Shown here piece by piece: positions 23,971-33,223 of a stretch of DNA of 64,000 nucleotides. The position numbers were made by a program, and so were the translations under genes. This stretch comes from Lactobacillus jensenii DSM 20557 (GTDB lineage Bacteria > Bacillota > Bacilli > Lactobacillales > Lactobacillaceae): assembly GCF_001436455.1 (NCBI RefSeq), contig NZ_AYYU01000003.1, forward strand, positions 40,472 through 104,471. Reading direction: 5' to 3'. Below the pieces are notes generated by a model, which had not been told where the DNA came from, made no database searches, and saw nothing but the letters and a program-made list of their open reading frames with translations. The stretch's first letter is position 1. Every line of letters starts with the position of its first letter.

Positions 23971-24690
23971 ATGAAGCCTGAACTTTTCATTAAGCAATTA
24001 GCTGAAAAAGGCTTTGCTTTAAATCAAAAACAGATTGATCAATTTTCTAAGTACTATAAAAAGCTGATCGAAGTTAATGAATATGTTAACTTAACCAGAA
24101 TTACGGATTTAGAGGAAGTCTATTTAAAACATTTTTACGATAGTTTAACACCTTTTTTAGAATATCCAGATCTTTTTAAAAAAGGACATATTTGTGATGT
24201 TGGAGCTGGAGCTGGTTTTCCATCTATTCCTATTAAGATTCTGGTCCCAGAAATGCAATTAGCAATTGTTGATTCACTTAATAAAAGATTGAAATTTCTA
24301 GCTGATTTAACAGCAGATTTAGATTTAGAACAAGTGGAATTAATTCATGGTCGTGCAGAAGATGTTGGTCAAAATGAAAAATATCGTGAAAAATTTGATT
24401 TAGTAACGGCTAGAGCAGTTGCTAATATGGCTACTTTGAGCGAATATTGTCTTCCTTTAGTTAAAAAAGGTGGTCAATTCTTGGCACTTAAAGGACCAAA
24501 AGCAGAGTCTGAGTTAGCAGATGCTAAAAAAGCAATTGCAGTTCTTGGTGGGCAAATAACTGCAACTAAGAGTTTACAATTACCTGAATCTGATGAAGAA
24601 CGGACTTTAATTTTACTAAATAAAGTAAAACAAACTCCGAAAAAATATCCTCGGCAAGCGGGCACACCTAACCGCAAGCCACTTCATTAA
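23971..24690 (+). CDS. rsmG: 16S rRNA (guanine527-N7)-methyltransferase RsmG
   Basis: Methyltransferase of 239 residues with the GidB marks NLTRI (40-44), the S-adenosylmethionine loop [12 protein letters not shown] (76-87) and VTARAVANM. It modifies G527 of 16S rRNA, and loss gives low-level streptomycin resistance. The C-terminal basic tail ([14 protein letters not shown]) is standard. It leads the chromosome-segregation operon, as in most Firmicutes (there gidB-noc-soj-spo0J). TGGAGGG lies before the ATG. Confidence 0.96.
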   Translation: MKPELFIKQLAEKGFALNQKQIDQFSKYYKKLIEVNEYVNLTRITDLEEVYLKHFYDSLTPFLEYPDLFKKGHICDVGAGAGFPSIPIKILVPEMQLAIVDSLNKRLKFLADLTADLDLEQVELIHGRAEDVGQNEKYREKFDLVTARAVANMATLSEYCLPLVKKGGQFLALKGPKAESELADAKKAIAVLGGQITATKSLQLPESDEERTLILLNKVKQTPKKYPRQAGTPNRKPLH

Positions 24691-24705
24691 TGGAGGAATT
24701 GAACA

Positions 24706-25548
24706 GTGGCATTCTTTTTTTCTAAGAAAAACGAAATTCCAAAAGAAAAACAAATTCAAGATTTAGAATTAAGTAAAATTATTCCTAATCGTTATCAACC
24801 AAGACATGAATTCTCTGAAGCATCAATTGAACAATTAGCCCAAACATTGGAGCAAGAGGGTTTACTTCAACCGATTGTTGTAAGAGAAAAAGGTGATAAC
24901 TATGAAATTATTGCTGGTGAACGCCGTTTTCGTGCAGCAAAAAGTCTTAATTGGACTACTATTCCAGCAATTGTTCAAAATATGGATGATCAAAAAGCTG
25001 CTAGTTTGGCCTTAATTGAAAACTTACAACGTGAAAATCTTAATCCAATTGATGAAGCTCGAGCTTATGAAGACTTAATGAAATTAAATGAGTTAACGCA
25101 AACGGCTTTAGCAAAAGATATGGGGAAATCACAATCTTACATCGCTAATAAGTTACGTTTACTTAAGCTGGAACCAGAAGTACAGTCATATCTTGTATCT
25201 GGTACTATTACGGCTCGTCATGGTCGGGCAATGTTAGGATTAACACCAGTTGAACAGTCACATGTTTTGCATGAAATATTACAAAAGAAATTAAGTGTTA
25301 AAGAAACCGAAGCAATTTGCGAAGATGTAGATGGTTACTTTGCTAAAAAAGCTGAAGAAGTTAAAAAGCCAGCTAAAAAAGAACCTGAGAAAAAGCGGGT
25401 TGTAAAAACAGCCAAGGATTTAAAAGTTCAAATTAATACCATTAAGCAAGCTGTTAAATTAGCAAAGGATTCTGGTATACAAGTAAAATCCCATGAAGAA
25501 AAAACAGATGATGGGTATAAAATAACAATTGAATTACACAGAAAGTAG
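24706..25548 (+). CDS. noc: Nucleoid occlusion protein Noc (ParB-like)
   Basis: Protein of 280 residues starting with GTG after TGGAGGAA. The N-terminal amphipathic stretch MAFFFSKK probably binds the membrane, as in Bacillus Noc. Next comes a ParB/CTPase domain with GERRFRAAK and the ENLQREN box, then a helix-turn-helix (MGKSQSYIANKLRLL), a Lys-rich linker and a C-terminal dimerisation domain. Noc binds its own DNA sites and blocks division over the nucleoid. The ParB paralogue is two genes downstream; operon order and the N-terminal FFF motif separate the two. Confidence 0.9.
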   Translation: MAFFFSKKNEIPKEKQIQDLELSKIIPNRYQPRHEFSEASIEQLAQTLEQEGLLQPIVVREKGDNYEIIAGERRFRAAKSLNWTTIPAIVQNMDDQKAASLALIENLQRENLNPIDEARAYEDLMKLNELTQTALAKDMGKSQSYIANKLRLLKLEPEVQSYLVSGTITARHGRAMLGLTPVEQSHVLHEILQKKLSVKETEAICEDVDGYFAKKAEEVKKPAKKEPEKKRVVKTAKDLKVQINTIKQAVKLAKDSGIQVKSHEEKTDDGYKITIELHRK

Positions 25549-25560
25549 GGTATGTAATTG

Positions 25561-26340
25561 ATGGTCAATATTATTTCAATTGCAAACCAAAAAGGTGGAG
25601 TTGGTAAAACAACTACAACTATTAATTTGGCTGCAAGTATTGCGAATAGAGGATATCGGGTCTTAATTATTGACATTGATCCTCAGGGAAATGCAACAAG
25701 TGGATTAGGAATAGAAAAATCGACTATCCATCAAGACATTTATAATGTATTAGTTGATGAGATTCCGATAACTGATACTATTCATCATACAAGTACCAAA
25801 AATTTAGATATTGCTCCAGCTACAATTAATTTATCAGGCGCAGAAACTGAATTGATTAGTATGATGGCCAGAGAAACTCGGTTGAAATCTGCACTTGATC
25901 AAGTAGCAAATGATTACGATTTTGCTTTTATTGATTGCCCGCCTTCACTTGGCCAGCTTTCAATTAATGCCTTTACTGCTAGTGATTCAATTTTAATTCC
26001 AGTACAAAGTGAATACTATGCAATGGAAGGATTAAGCCAACTTCTTAATACTATCCGCTTAGTTCAAAAACACTTTAATAAGGATTTAGATGTTGAAGGC
26101 GTACTTTTGACAATGCTTGATGCACGGACAAACTTAGGGGCTGAAGTAGTTAAAGAAGTACAGTCATATTTTAGTAAAAAAGTTTATAAAACTATTATTC
26201 CGCGAATCACTAAATTGGCTGAAGCTCCAAGTTATGGTGAGCCAATTACTGAATATGATCCTAAGTCGCGTGGTGCAAAGTTGTATGATGATTTAGCTAG
26301 AGAGGTGCTAAAAGCTCATGGCAAGAGACTCAAGAAATAA
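25561..26340 (+). CDS. parA: Chromosome partitioning ATPase ParA (Soj)
   Basis: ParA ATPase of 259 residues with the deviant Walker A KGGVGKTTT (about 12-20), switch I DIDPQGNAT and switch II IDCPPSLG. It is short, without an N-terminal helix-turn-helix, as for chromosomal Soj. It binds DNA as an ATP dimer and works with ParB in origin segregation and DnaA control. The start is the ATG at 25561, though a TTG directly before it is also possible. Its end overlaps parB by 23 bases. Confidence 0.95.
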   Translation: MVNIISIANQKGGVGKTTTTINLAASIANRGYRVLIIDIDPQGNATSGLGIEKSTIHQDIYNVLVDEIPITDTIHHTSTKNLDIAPATINLSGAETELISMMARETRLKSALDQVANDYDFAFIDCPPSLGQLSINAFTASDSILIPVQSEYYAMEGLSQLLNTIRLVQKHFNKDLDVEGVLLTMLDARTNLGAEVVKEVQSYFSKKVYKTIIPRITKLAEAPSYGEPITEYDPKSRGAKLYDDLAREVLKAHGKRLKK

Positions 26341-27226
26341 TGAACTACGAAAAAAAGGTGGCCTTGGGCGCGGAATAGAAGCCTTATTTGAAGATACTCC
26401 AACTCAAATAGTACAAAGTGTGGATGGTACAGAAGAAGTTGAAGAATTAAGCCTAGAAGACATTCGGCCTAATCCATATCAGCCAAGAAAGAACTTTGAT
26501 GATAAGAGCTTAAAAGAGTTATCTGACTCAATTAAGGAGAATGGTGTTTTTCAGCCAATTATTGTTCGTAAAAGTTTAGATGGCTATGAAATTATTGCTG
26601 GTGAACGGAGATTTAGAGCTTCTAAACTAGCTAAAAAATCAACAATCCCTGCTATCATTCGAGACTTTGATGAAGCTCAAATGATGGAAGTTGCAGTGCT
26701 TGAAAATTTACAGCGTGAAGATTTATCCCCTTTAGAAGAAGCTCAAGCTTATGAAATGCTTCAAAAGAATTTGGGATTAACTCAAGAAGAAGTTTCTAAA
26801 AGAATGGGGAAATCTCGCCCTTATATAGCTAATTACTTACGTCTATTAACTTTGCCTAAAAAAGCTAAAAAACTTTTGCAACATGGTGAATTATCAATGG
26901 GACAAGCTAGAACCTTATTAGGGTTAAAAGATAAAGAGAAAATTGATGATTTAGCTAAAAAAGTTGTTAAAGAAGGAATTCCAGTTAGAAAATTAGAAGT
27001 TTTAGTTAGTGCAATGAATGAAAAAGCTAATAAAGTTTCTAAGAGTGATAAGATAAGAAAGTCTGCTTTTATTCGAGCAAGTGAAAGTAGATTATCTACA
27101 AAATTTGGAAGTCCTGTTTCAATTTCTGAAAGTAAAAAAGGTAAAGGCCATTTATCAATTGACTTTAATTCAACTGATGATTTGAATAGAATTTTGACAA
27201 TGTTAGGAATTGATTTAGATGACTGA
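26318..27226 (+). CDS. parB: Chromosome partitioning protein ParB (Spo0J)
   Basis: Protein of 302 residues. The N-terminal KKGGLGRGIEALF is the typical ParB leader that touches ParA. It is followed by the CTP-binding domain with PNPYQPRK, GERRFRASK and ENLQRED, the parS-binding helix-turn-helix (MGKSRPYIANYLRLL) and a C-terminal dimerisation domain. It would load on parS sites near the origin. I found no full parS in the window. It overlaps both parA and the next gene (8 bases), so the operon is tightly coupled. Confidence 0.95.
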   Translation: MARDSRNNELRKKGGLGRGIEALFEDTPTQIVQSVDGTEEVEELSLEDIRPNPYQPRKNFDDKSLKELSDSIKENGVFQPIIVRKSLDGYEIIAGERRFRASKLAKKSTIPAIIRDFDEAQMMEVAVLENLQREDLSPLEEAQAYEMLQKNLGLTQEEVSKRMGKSRPYIANYLRLLTLPKKAKKLLQHGELSMGQARTLLGLKDKEKIDDLAKKVVKEGIPVRKLEVLVSAMNEKANKVSKSDKIRKSAFIRASESRLSTKFGSPVSISESKKGKGHLSIDFNSTDDLNRILTMLGIDLDD

Positions 27227-27479
27227 TACAAAATTGGCATATCAATTAGCTGATACTGTACTTTTAAAAAAGCCACATGCTTGTCAGGTTAATAATTGGG
27301 AAGTTTTACGTTTAGGTGCAGATATTCGCCTTAAGTGTATGGGATGTGGTCATATTTTGATGATGCCACGAGCAGACTTTAACAAAAGACTTAAGAAAAT
27401 TCTGACCAAAGCTAATGATCCAGTTAATAAAAAATTGGAGCATTACCTTCCTAAAGAAAATATTGCTATACCTAAGTGA
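27219..27479 (+). CDS. DUF951 family small zinc-ribbon-like protein
   Basis: Protein of 86 residues. His20, Cys22, Cys40 and Cys43 (KPHAC, CMGCGH) form a likely metal site, and DTVLLKKPHAC and NWEVLRLGADIRLKC are the DUF951 signature. It is conserved in Firmicutes between parB and ychF, as here, and its function is unknown. The start overlaps parB by 8 bases. Confidence 0.88.
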   Translation: MTDTKLAYQLADTVLLKKPHACQVNNWEVLRLGADIRLKCMGCGHILMMPRADFNKRLKKILTKANDPVNKKLEHYLPKENIAIPK

Positions 27480-27505
27480 TTTTTATAAGAAAGAGAGAAA
27501 AAAGA

Positions 27506-28606
27506 ATGTCATTAACTGCCGGAATCGTAGGATTACCAAATGTTGGTAAGTCCACTTTATTTAATGCTATTACCAAAGCTGGTGCTGAAATGGCCAACTA
27601 CCCATTTGCAACAATTGAACCCAATGTTGGAATGGTTGAAGTTCCAGATCCTCGTTTAGCAAGAATTGATGAATTAATTCCAGCTAAAAAGATTGTTCAT
27701 ACTACTTTTGAATTTACTGATATTGCAGGATTGGTTAAAGGCGCTTCAAAAGGAGAAGGACTGGGTAACAAATTCTTAGAAAATATTCGTCAAACTGATG
27801 CTATTATCCATGTTGTTCGTTCTTTTGATGACGATAATATTACATCTGTAACTGGTAAAGTTGATCCAGAAGAAGATATTAATACAATTAATTTGGAGCT
27901 TGCCATTGCAGATTTAGATGCAGTAAATCGAAGAATTGGTAAGGTTGAAAAGTTAGTTAAAGGTAACGATAAAGATGCTAAAGCTGAACTTGCTGTTCTT
28001 GAAAAGATTAAGCCAGTTCTTGAAGAAGGAAAAGCTGTAAGAAGCATTGACTTCAAAGATGATGAAAAGAAAATCGTTAAAGGGTTATTTTTACTTACCT
28101 CAAAGCCAGTAATCTATGTGGCTAATATTGCTGAAGATTCAATGGCAGATCCTGAAAGTGATAAATACTTCCAAATTGTTAAAAAACATGCTGAAAGTGA
28201 AAATGCTGGTGCAATTGCGATTAGTGCAGCTACAGAAGAAGAAATAGCTGGTTTAGATGATGATGAAAAGCAAGAATTCTTAGAAGCAGAAGGTGTTACT
28301 GAATCTGGCTTAGACCGTTTAATCAAGGCTGCATATCATTTACTTGGATTGAGAACTTTCTTTACAGCTGGTGGCCCTGAAACACGTGCTTGGACTTTCC
28401 ATGAAGGAATGAAGGCTCCACAAGTTGCTGGTGTTATTCACTCTGACTTTGAACGTGGATTTATTCGTGCCGAAGTTGTATCATTTGATGACTTAGACAA
28501 ATATGAAAGTATGCAAAAGGTTAAAGAAGCGGGACGCTTGCGCTTAGAAGGAAAAGATTATGTTGTTCAAGATGGCGACATTATTGAATTTAGATTTAAT
28601 GTCTAA
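27506..28606 (+). CDS. ychF: Redox-regulated ATPase YchF (OLA1)
   Basis: Obg-related P-loop protein of 366 residues. GLPNVGKST (9-17) and the G3 motif DIAGL come first; the G4 element is degenerate, which explains ATP preference, and the C-terminal TGS-like domain holds GGPETRAWT. It binds ribosomes and is implicated in translation and oxidative stress responses. The start is the ATG at 27506, with GAAAGAGAG upstream. A longer frame from 27476 would overlap DUF951 and has no ribosome binding site. Confidence 0.95.
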   Translation: MSLTAGIVGLPNVGKSTLFNAITKAGAEMANYPFATIEPNVGMVEVPDPRLARIDELIPAKKIVHTTFEFTDIAGLVKGASKGEGLGNKFLENIRQTDAIIHVVRSFDDDNITSVTGKVDPEEDINTINLELAIADLDAVNRRIGKVEKLVKGNDKDAKAELAVLEKIKPVLEEGKAVRSIDFKDDEKKIVKGLFLLTSKPVIYVANIAEDSMADPESDKYFQIVKKHAESENAGAIAISAATEEEIAGLDDDEKQEFLEAEGVTESGLDRLIKAAYHLLGLRTFFTAGGPETRAWTFHEGMKAPQVAGVIHSDFERGFIRAEVVSFDDLDKYESMQKVKEAGRLRLEGKDYVVQDGDIIEFRFNV

Positions 28607-28616
28607 GGGGAAATAA

Positions 28617-29366
28617 ATGGATACAAGAGAAAAAAACTTAGCTAATACCCAAAAGCAAGAAGCTTCTCAAGCTAAAGTAGAAAAGCAAACTAGTAGTGTA
28701 ATACAAGATGTAGATAGCATGCGCAAGCAATTAACTAACAAAAATAGTGATTATGTATTTCGTTTAGAAAAAGCATTAATGGATGCTGGTAAGAGCGAAG
28801 CTGAAGCTACAAAAATAGCCAATGATTTATTGGATGAAATCATAACTGCCCAAAAGCAAGGTATTCCCGCAAGTAACTTGTATAAGAAATCACCAATTTT
28901 AAAAGCAGAAGAAATTTTGCATCCAGTTATTAAGCCTAAAAAGCCTAAATATTGGATGAGAGCTGTTGATTCAGGTTTATTATACTTTGTAGTCTTTACT
29001 GCAATGATTTCTATTATGGCTTTAACTGCTGGTGCTAAGAACCAATATAATTCACAGTATGGTTTGTTGACATTAGTTGCAATTGCAGCGATTTTAGGAA
29101 CTTTGATGACTTATTATACTGATGTGTTGGTAGCAGGTGGAAAAGCAAAATTTGGAAAGATAGCATTATTGACAATTGCAATGGTAGCTGTTTTATTCGT
29201 AGTAATTACTATTTTTTCAAGTAAAGCATTTCAAATCATTAATCCTGTTCTCCCTGCCTGGGCTAATTTGGTACTGGCAGCACTTGTTTATGGAGCTAGG
29301 TATTTATTTAGAAAAAAATACAATATTACAACAAGTGTTTTAAATCCTAAAGTAGATAAAGAGTAA
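28617..29366 (+). CDS. DUF1129 family membrane protein
   Basis: Protein of 249 residues. A charged N-terminal half, probably partly coiled (about 1-105), is followed by four hydrophobic segments near 117-138, 146-165, 180-201 and 210-232. This matches DUF1129, found in lactobacilli just after ychF. Its function is unknown. It is the last gene of the segregation operon, after AAGGGGAAA and 10 bases from ychF. Confidence 0.82.
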   Translation: MDTREKNLANTQKQEASQAKVEKQTSSVIQDVDSMRKQLTNKNSDYVFRLEKALMDAGKSEAEATKIANDLLDEIITAQKQGIPASNLYKKSPILKAEEILHPVIKPKKPKYWMRAVDSGLLYFVVFTAMISIMALTAGAKNQYNSQYGLLTLVAIAAILGTLMTYYTDVLVAGGKAKFGKIALLTIAMVAVLFVVITIFSSKAFQIINPVLPAWANLVLAALVYGARYLFRKKYNITTSVLNPKVDKE

Positions 29367-29371
29367 ATTAT

Positions 29372-29400
29372 TTGACTTTTATTAAATAAAAGGATAATCT
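29372..29400 (+). promoter_or_regulatory. Promoter of a candidate small RNA
   Basis: -35 TTGACT (29372-29377), a 17-base spacer and -10 TAATCT (29395-29400), five bases after the DUF1129 stop. No open frame follows before the terminator. Confidence 0.5.
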
Positions 29401-29406
29401 ATTAAA

Positions 29407-29488
29407 AAAGTAAATAGTGTAAGTTTTGAGAAAATCATTTTCTTATAAGCGGATATTTTAGGAAGAAGGCTTTATGCCTTCTTTCTTT
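29407..29488 (+). ncRNA. Candidate small RNA of about 80 nt
   Basis: The stretch between the promoter at 29372 and a terminator holds no gene. It contains a small hairpin (AGAAAAT, C, ATTTTCT, about 29429-29443) and ends in GAAGAAGGC/GCCTTCTTT with a T-rich tail (29462-29488). It could be a stand-alone RNA or merely the trailer of DUF1129. Confidence 0.35.
29460..29488 (+). terminator. Intrinsic terminator
   Basis: AAGAAGGC (29463-29470) pairs with GCCTTCTT (29476-29483) around TTTAT, followed by T-rich sequence. Confidence 0.75.
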
Positions 29489-29504
29489 AGTTTAGAGCTA
29501 AAAA

Positions 29505-29520
29505 GTATACCGCGGTACAC
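29505..29520 (+). promoter_or_regulatory. GC-rich palindromic operator candidate
   Basis: GTATACCGCGGTACAC contains the perfect 10-base palindrome TACCGCGGTA in otherwise AT-rich DNA. It covers the -35 and spacer of a possible promoter (-10 TATATA at 29528-29533) for the exporter genes, so it is placed like a repressor site. Confidence 0.5.
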
Positions 29521-29561
29521 TAATCTGTATATAAAAAAATATATTGAAAAGAGGATCAAAT

Positions 29562-31289
29562 ATGATTAAGACCTTGATGAAGTCAATTCGCCAATATCGT
29601 AAAGAATCGATTCTTTCGCCGATATTCGTAACTGTCGAAGTTTTCATCGAAATGTTTATTCCTTACGTTATGGCATGGCTAATTGATGACGGTATTATGA
29701 AGGGGAATACTTCATTAATAACTAAATTAGGGCTATTCTTATTATTAATGGCTTTTATCTCTTTAATGTTTGGTATTGGTGCAAGTTACTTCTCAGCTAA
29801 AGCAGCAGCTGGCTTTGCGGCCAACTTGCGAAAAGATATGTTTTATAATACGCAAAACTTCTCTTTTGAAAATATTGATAAATTTTCAAGTTCTAGTTTA
29901 GTAACGCGTCTAACGACAGATATTAACAATATTCAATTGGCCTATCAAATGGTAATTAGAATTGCTGTTAGAGCTCCACTGATGTTGATTGTTTCAATTG
30001 TTATGGCCTTTGTTGTTAATGCCAAACTTGCAATTCAATTTGTAATTATTGCGCCAATTATGGCTATCTTATTGGCTTTGATTATTAAGAATGCATTTCC
30101 ATTCTTTCCCAAGATTTTTAAAAACTATGATAAGTTGAATCAAACCGTTCGTGAAAATGTTCGTGGGGTTAGAGAAGTTAAAACTTATGTGCATGAGCAA
30201 GAGCAAATTGATAAGTTTTCTGAATCATCAAATATGATTTACAAACTCTTTTCTGGTGCACAAAAGATTATTGCATTAAATGCACCAGTTATGATGTTAT
30301 TATTAAACGGCTCAATGCTTCTACTTTCATGGTTTGGTGCCAAATTGATCGTGGGACATGAAATGCAAACTGGACAGTTGGTATCAATGTTTTCATATTC
30401 AAACTCAGTGCTCTTCAGTTTGATGATTTTATCAATGATTTTTACCCAGTTAACTATCTCTCAAGCCAGTGGTAAAAGAATTACTGAAGTAATTGAGGAA
30501 AAATCAACCATTACTCAGCCAACGCAGCACCCAGTTACTGACTTGACTAATGGTGATATCGTATTTGATCATGCTAACTTTAAGTATGAAAAAGATAGTG
30601 ACGTTTTAGCCTTGTCTGATATTAACTTACATATTCATTCAGGTGAAACTATTGGGATTATTGGTGAAACTGGTTCTTCAAAATCTACTTTAGTAGCGAT
30701 GATTCCACGGCTTTATGATGTCACTGGTGGTGCTGTAAGAGTTGCTGGTCACAACGTTCGTTCATATGATTTAAAGACTTTGCGTGATAATGTGGCCATG
30801 GTTTTACAAAACAATGTTTTATTTTCTGGCTCTATCAAAGATAACTTAAGATGGGGTAATGAAAATGCGAGTGATGAAGAAATTATTGCAGCAGCTAAGG
30901 TGGCTCATGCAGATGGCTTTATCAATGAATTCCCAGATGGATATGACACTATGATTGAACAAGGTGGTAACAATGTATCTGGTGGTCAAAAGCAAAGAAT
31001 TACAATTGCGCGTGCCTTACTAAAGAAGCCAAAAATCTTAATTTTGGATGATTCAACTTCAGCTGTTGATACTAAAACCGAAAAAGAAATTCGTTTGGCT
31101 TTGAAGCGTGATATGCCAAATACTACCAAGATTATCATTTCGCAAAGAATTGTTTCAATTAAAGATGCTGATCGAATTATTGTGATGAATCATGGTCGAA
31201 TTGAAGATATCGGCACTCACGATGAACTTATTGAACGTAACGACCTATATAGTTCACTTAACAAGTATCAATCTGAAAAAGAAAAGTAG
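29562..31289 (+). CDS. Heterodimeric ABC exporter subunit with degenerate ATP site (LmrC-like)
   Basis: Half-transporter of 575 residues. A six-helix type IV exporter domain (about 1-310) precedes an ATPase domain with Walker A GETGSSKST, signature VSGGQKQRITIARAL, Walker B LILDDSTSAVD and SQRI. The catalytic Glu after Walker B is Asp, and the switch His is Gln. These are the classic changes in the non-hydrolysing site of heterodimeric exporters (LmrCD, BmrCD, TM287/288). The start is the ATG at 29562 after AGAGGA. The partner follows 8 bases later. Likely a multidrug or lipid exporter. Confidence 0.92.
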   Translation: MIKTLMKSIRQYRKESILSPIFVTVEVFIEMFIPYVMAWLIDDGIMKGNTSLITKLGLFLLLMAFISLMFGIGASYFSAKAAAGFAANLRKDMFYNTQNFSFENIDKFSSSSLVTRLTTDINNIQLAYQMVIRIAVRAPLMLIVSIVMAFVVNAKLAIQFVIIAPIMAILLALIIKNAFPFFPKIFKNYDKLNQTVRENVRGVREVKTYVHEQEQIDKFSESSNMIYKLFSGAQKIIALNAPVMMLLLNGSMLLLSWFGAKLIVGHEMQTGQLVSMFSYSNSVLFSLMILSMIFTQLTISQASGKRITEVIEEKSTITQPTQHPVTDLTNGDIVFDHANFKYEKDSDVLALSDINLHIHSGETIGIIGETGSSKSTLVAMIPRLYDVTGGAVRVAGHNVRSYDLKTLRDNVAMVLQNNVLFSGSIKDNLRWGNENASDEEIIAAAKVAHADGFINEFPDGYDTMIEQGGNNVSGGQKQRITIARALLKKPKILILDDSTSAVDTKTEKEIRLALKRDMPNTTKIIISQRIVSIKDADRIIVMNHGRIEDIGTHDELIERNDLYSSLNKYQSEKEK

Positions 31290-31297
31290 GTGAGTAG

Positions 31298-33118
31298 ATG
31301 AAAAATCAAAATCAAAAGCATACGTTTTGGCGATTACTTAAGTATATTGTAAAAACTGGACCGGTAGCTTTTCCATTAGCAATTATTGGAATCATTGTCA
31401 GTGCCTTTAGTACAGTTTATGGTTCATTATTTATTCAACAATTAATTGATAAATATATTACGCCTTTACTTAAGCAGGCTAATCCTAATTTTACCCCTTT
31501 GTTTAATGCGCTTGGCTTTTTAGCATTAGTTTATTTAATTGGGGTAGCCACGACTTATCTGTATACCTTATTGATGATGGTCTTAGCTCAAAAAGTGCAA
31601 AAGAGTATCAGAGATAAGATGTTTAAACATATGCAATATTTACCAATTGCATATGTTGATCAAAATGAATATGGCGACATTATGTCGCGTTATACTAATG
31701 ATATTGATACCTTGATGCAGATGATATCACAGTCAATACCTCAATTTGTGAGTTCAACTTTGACTATTGTTTTCGTATTAGGTTCGATGTTAGTTTTAAG
31801 TTGGCAATTAACAATTTTGACTTTAGTTATTTTCTTATTATCAGTTGGAATTGTTCGTTACTTAACTAAAAAGTCTGGTCATTATTTCAAGTTGCAACAA
31901 GAAAAATTAGGTGCAATGAATGGTTATAATGAGGAAATGCTCAGCGGGTTAAAGGTAATTAAGGTCTTTAGTCATGAACCATACGTTAAGAACGATTTTG
32001 ATAAATATAATGATGAATTGCGTCAAGCATCTGGTTTAGCCAATGTTTATGCGACAGTGCTCTTCCCAATTATGGGTAACGTTGGGAATATCTCATACGT
32101 TTTAATTGCCTTAATTGGTGGTTTAGGTGCAATTAATGGCTTCTTCCCATTAACTTTGGGTGCAATTGCTTCATTTTTACAATTATCACGTTCATTCAGT
32201 ATGCCAATTGCTCAAATTTCCCAACAATTAAACTCAATTGTAATGGCAATGGCTGGTGCTAACCGAATCTTTAATGTACTTGATAAAGCTACTGAAGTTG
32301 ATGAAGGTCGCGTTACTATCACTCATAAAACTGGCGTCAAAAATGCTTGGAATTGGCGTAAAGCAAATAATGAATTAGTTCCAGTTAAGGGGCATATCAA
32401 GTTTGATCATGTTGATTTTGGCTATGTTCCAAATAAGCAAATTCTTTATGATATTAACATTGATGCTAAACCTGGTATGAAAGTTGCCTTAGTTGGTGAA
32501 ACCGGTGCTGGTAAAACTACTATTTCTAATATGATTAATCGTTTTTATGAAATAAATAGTGGTAGTATTACCTACGATGGTATCGATGTTAAGGATATCA
32601 AGAAAGATGATTTGCGTAAGTCCGTTGCAATTGTTTTGCAGGATACGCACATGTTTACTGGGACAATCATGGATAATATTCGCTTTGGTAATCCAGATGC
32701 TAGTGACGATGAAGTCTACCAAGCAGCACGACTTGCTCATGCTGATGAATTTATTCATGAGCTTGATAATGGCTATCAAACGGTAATTGATGGTTCAGGT
32801 GGTGACTTGTCACAAGGACAAATGCAGTTATTATCAATTGCGAGAGCAATGATTGCTGATCGACCAGTGATGATTTTGGATGAAGCTACTTCAAGTATCG
32901 ATACGAGAACTGAAAGAATTATCCAAAAGGGTATGGATAATTTATTAGCTGGTAGAACTAGTTTTGTAATTGCTCACCGTTTATCAACAATTGTTAATTC
33001 CGATTTGATTTGTGTTCTTGATCACGGACATATTATCGAAAAAGGGTCTCATGAAGAATTGTTAGCTAAAAAAGGTTACTATTACGAGTTATACACTGGT
33101 AAAAAGGAAATCGAATAA
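31298..33118 (+). CDS. Heterodimeric ABC exporter subunit with active Walker B (LmrD-like)
   Basis: Half-transporter of 606 residues with six membrane helices and an ATPase domain with Walker A GETGAGKTT, Walker B MILDEATSSID (catalytic Glu present), IAHRLSTI with the switch His, but a degenerate signature LSQGQMQLLSIARAM. It therefore complements the preceding subunit: consensus catalytic residues here pair with the normal LSGGQ of the partner. This pattern is strong evidence for a heterodimer. A short Trp-rich insert (NAWNWRKANNE) precedes the ATPase domain. It ends at a strong terminator. Confidence 0.93.
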   Translation: MKNQNQKHTFWRLLKYIVKTGPVAFPLAIIGIIVSAFSTVYGSLFIQQLIDKYITPLLKQANPNFTPLFNALGFLALVYLIGVATTYLYTLLMMVLAQKVQKSIRDKMFKHMQYLPIAYVDQNEYGDIMSRYTNDIDTLMQMISQSIPQFVSSTLTIVFVLGSMLVLSWQLTILTLVIFLLSVGIVRYLTKKSGHYFKLQQEKLGAMNGYNEEMLSGLKVIKVFSHEPYVKNDFDKYNDELRQASGLANVYATVLFPIMGNVGNISYVLIALIGGLGAINGFFPLTLGAIASFLQLSRSFSMPIAQISQQLNSIVMAMAGANRIFNVLDKATEVDEGRVTITHKTGVKNAWNWRKANNELVPVKGHIKFDHVDFGYVPNKQILYDINIDAKPGMKVALVGETGAGKTTISNMINRFYEINSGSITYDGIDVKDIKKDDLRKSVAIVLQDTHMFTGTIMDNIRFGNPDASDDEVYQAARLAHADEFIHELDNGYQTVIDGSGGDLSQGQMQLLSIARAMIADRPVMILDEATSSIDTRTERIIQKGMDNLLAGRTSFVIAHRLSTIVNSDLICVLDHGHIIEKGSHEELLAKKGYYYELYTGKKEIE

Positions 33119-33129
33119 TCTTAAGAATA

Positions 33130-33164
33130 TGAAAAGAGCATGCTTAATTACATGCTCTTTTTTA
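33130..33164 (+). terminator. Intrinsic terminator after the exporter operon
   Basis: AAAAGAGCATG (33132-33142) pairs with CATGCTCTTTT (33151-33161), followed by a T-run. Confidence 0.9.
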
Positions 33165-33223
33165 TATATTCGATACAATATAAATTGAGATTATTAGAAA
33201 GTAAAAAAAGAGGATTCCAAGTT

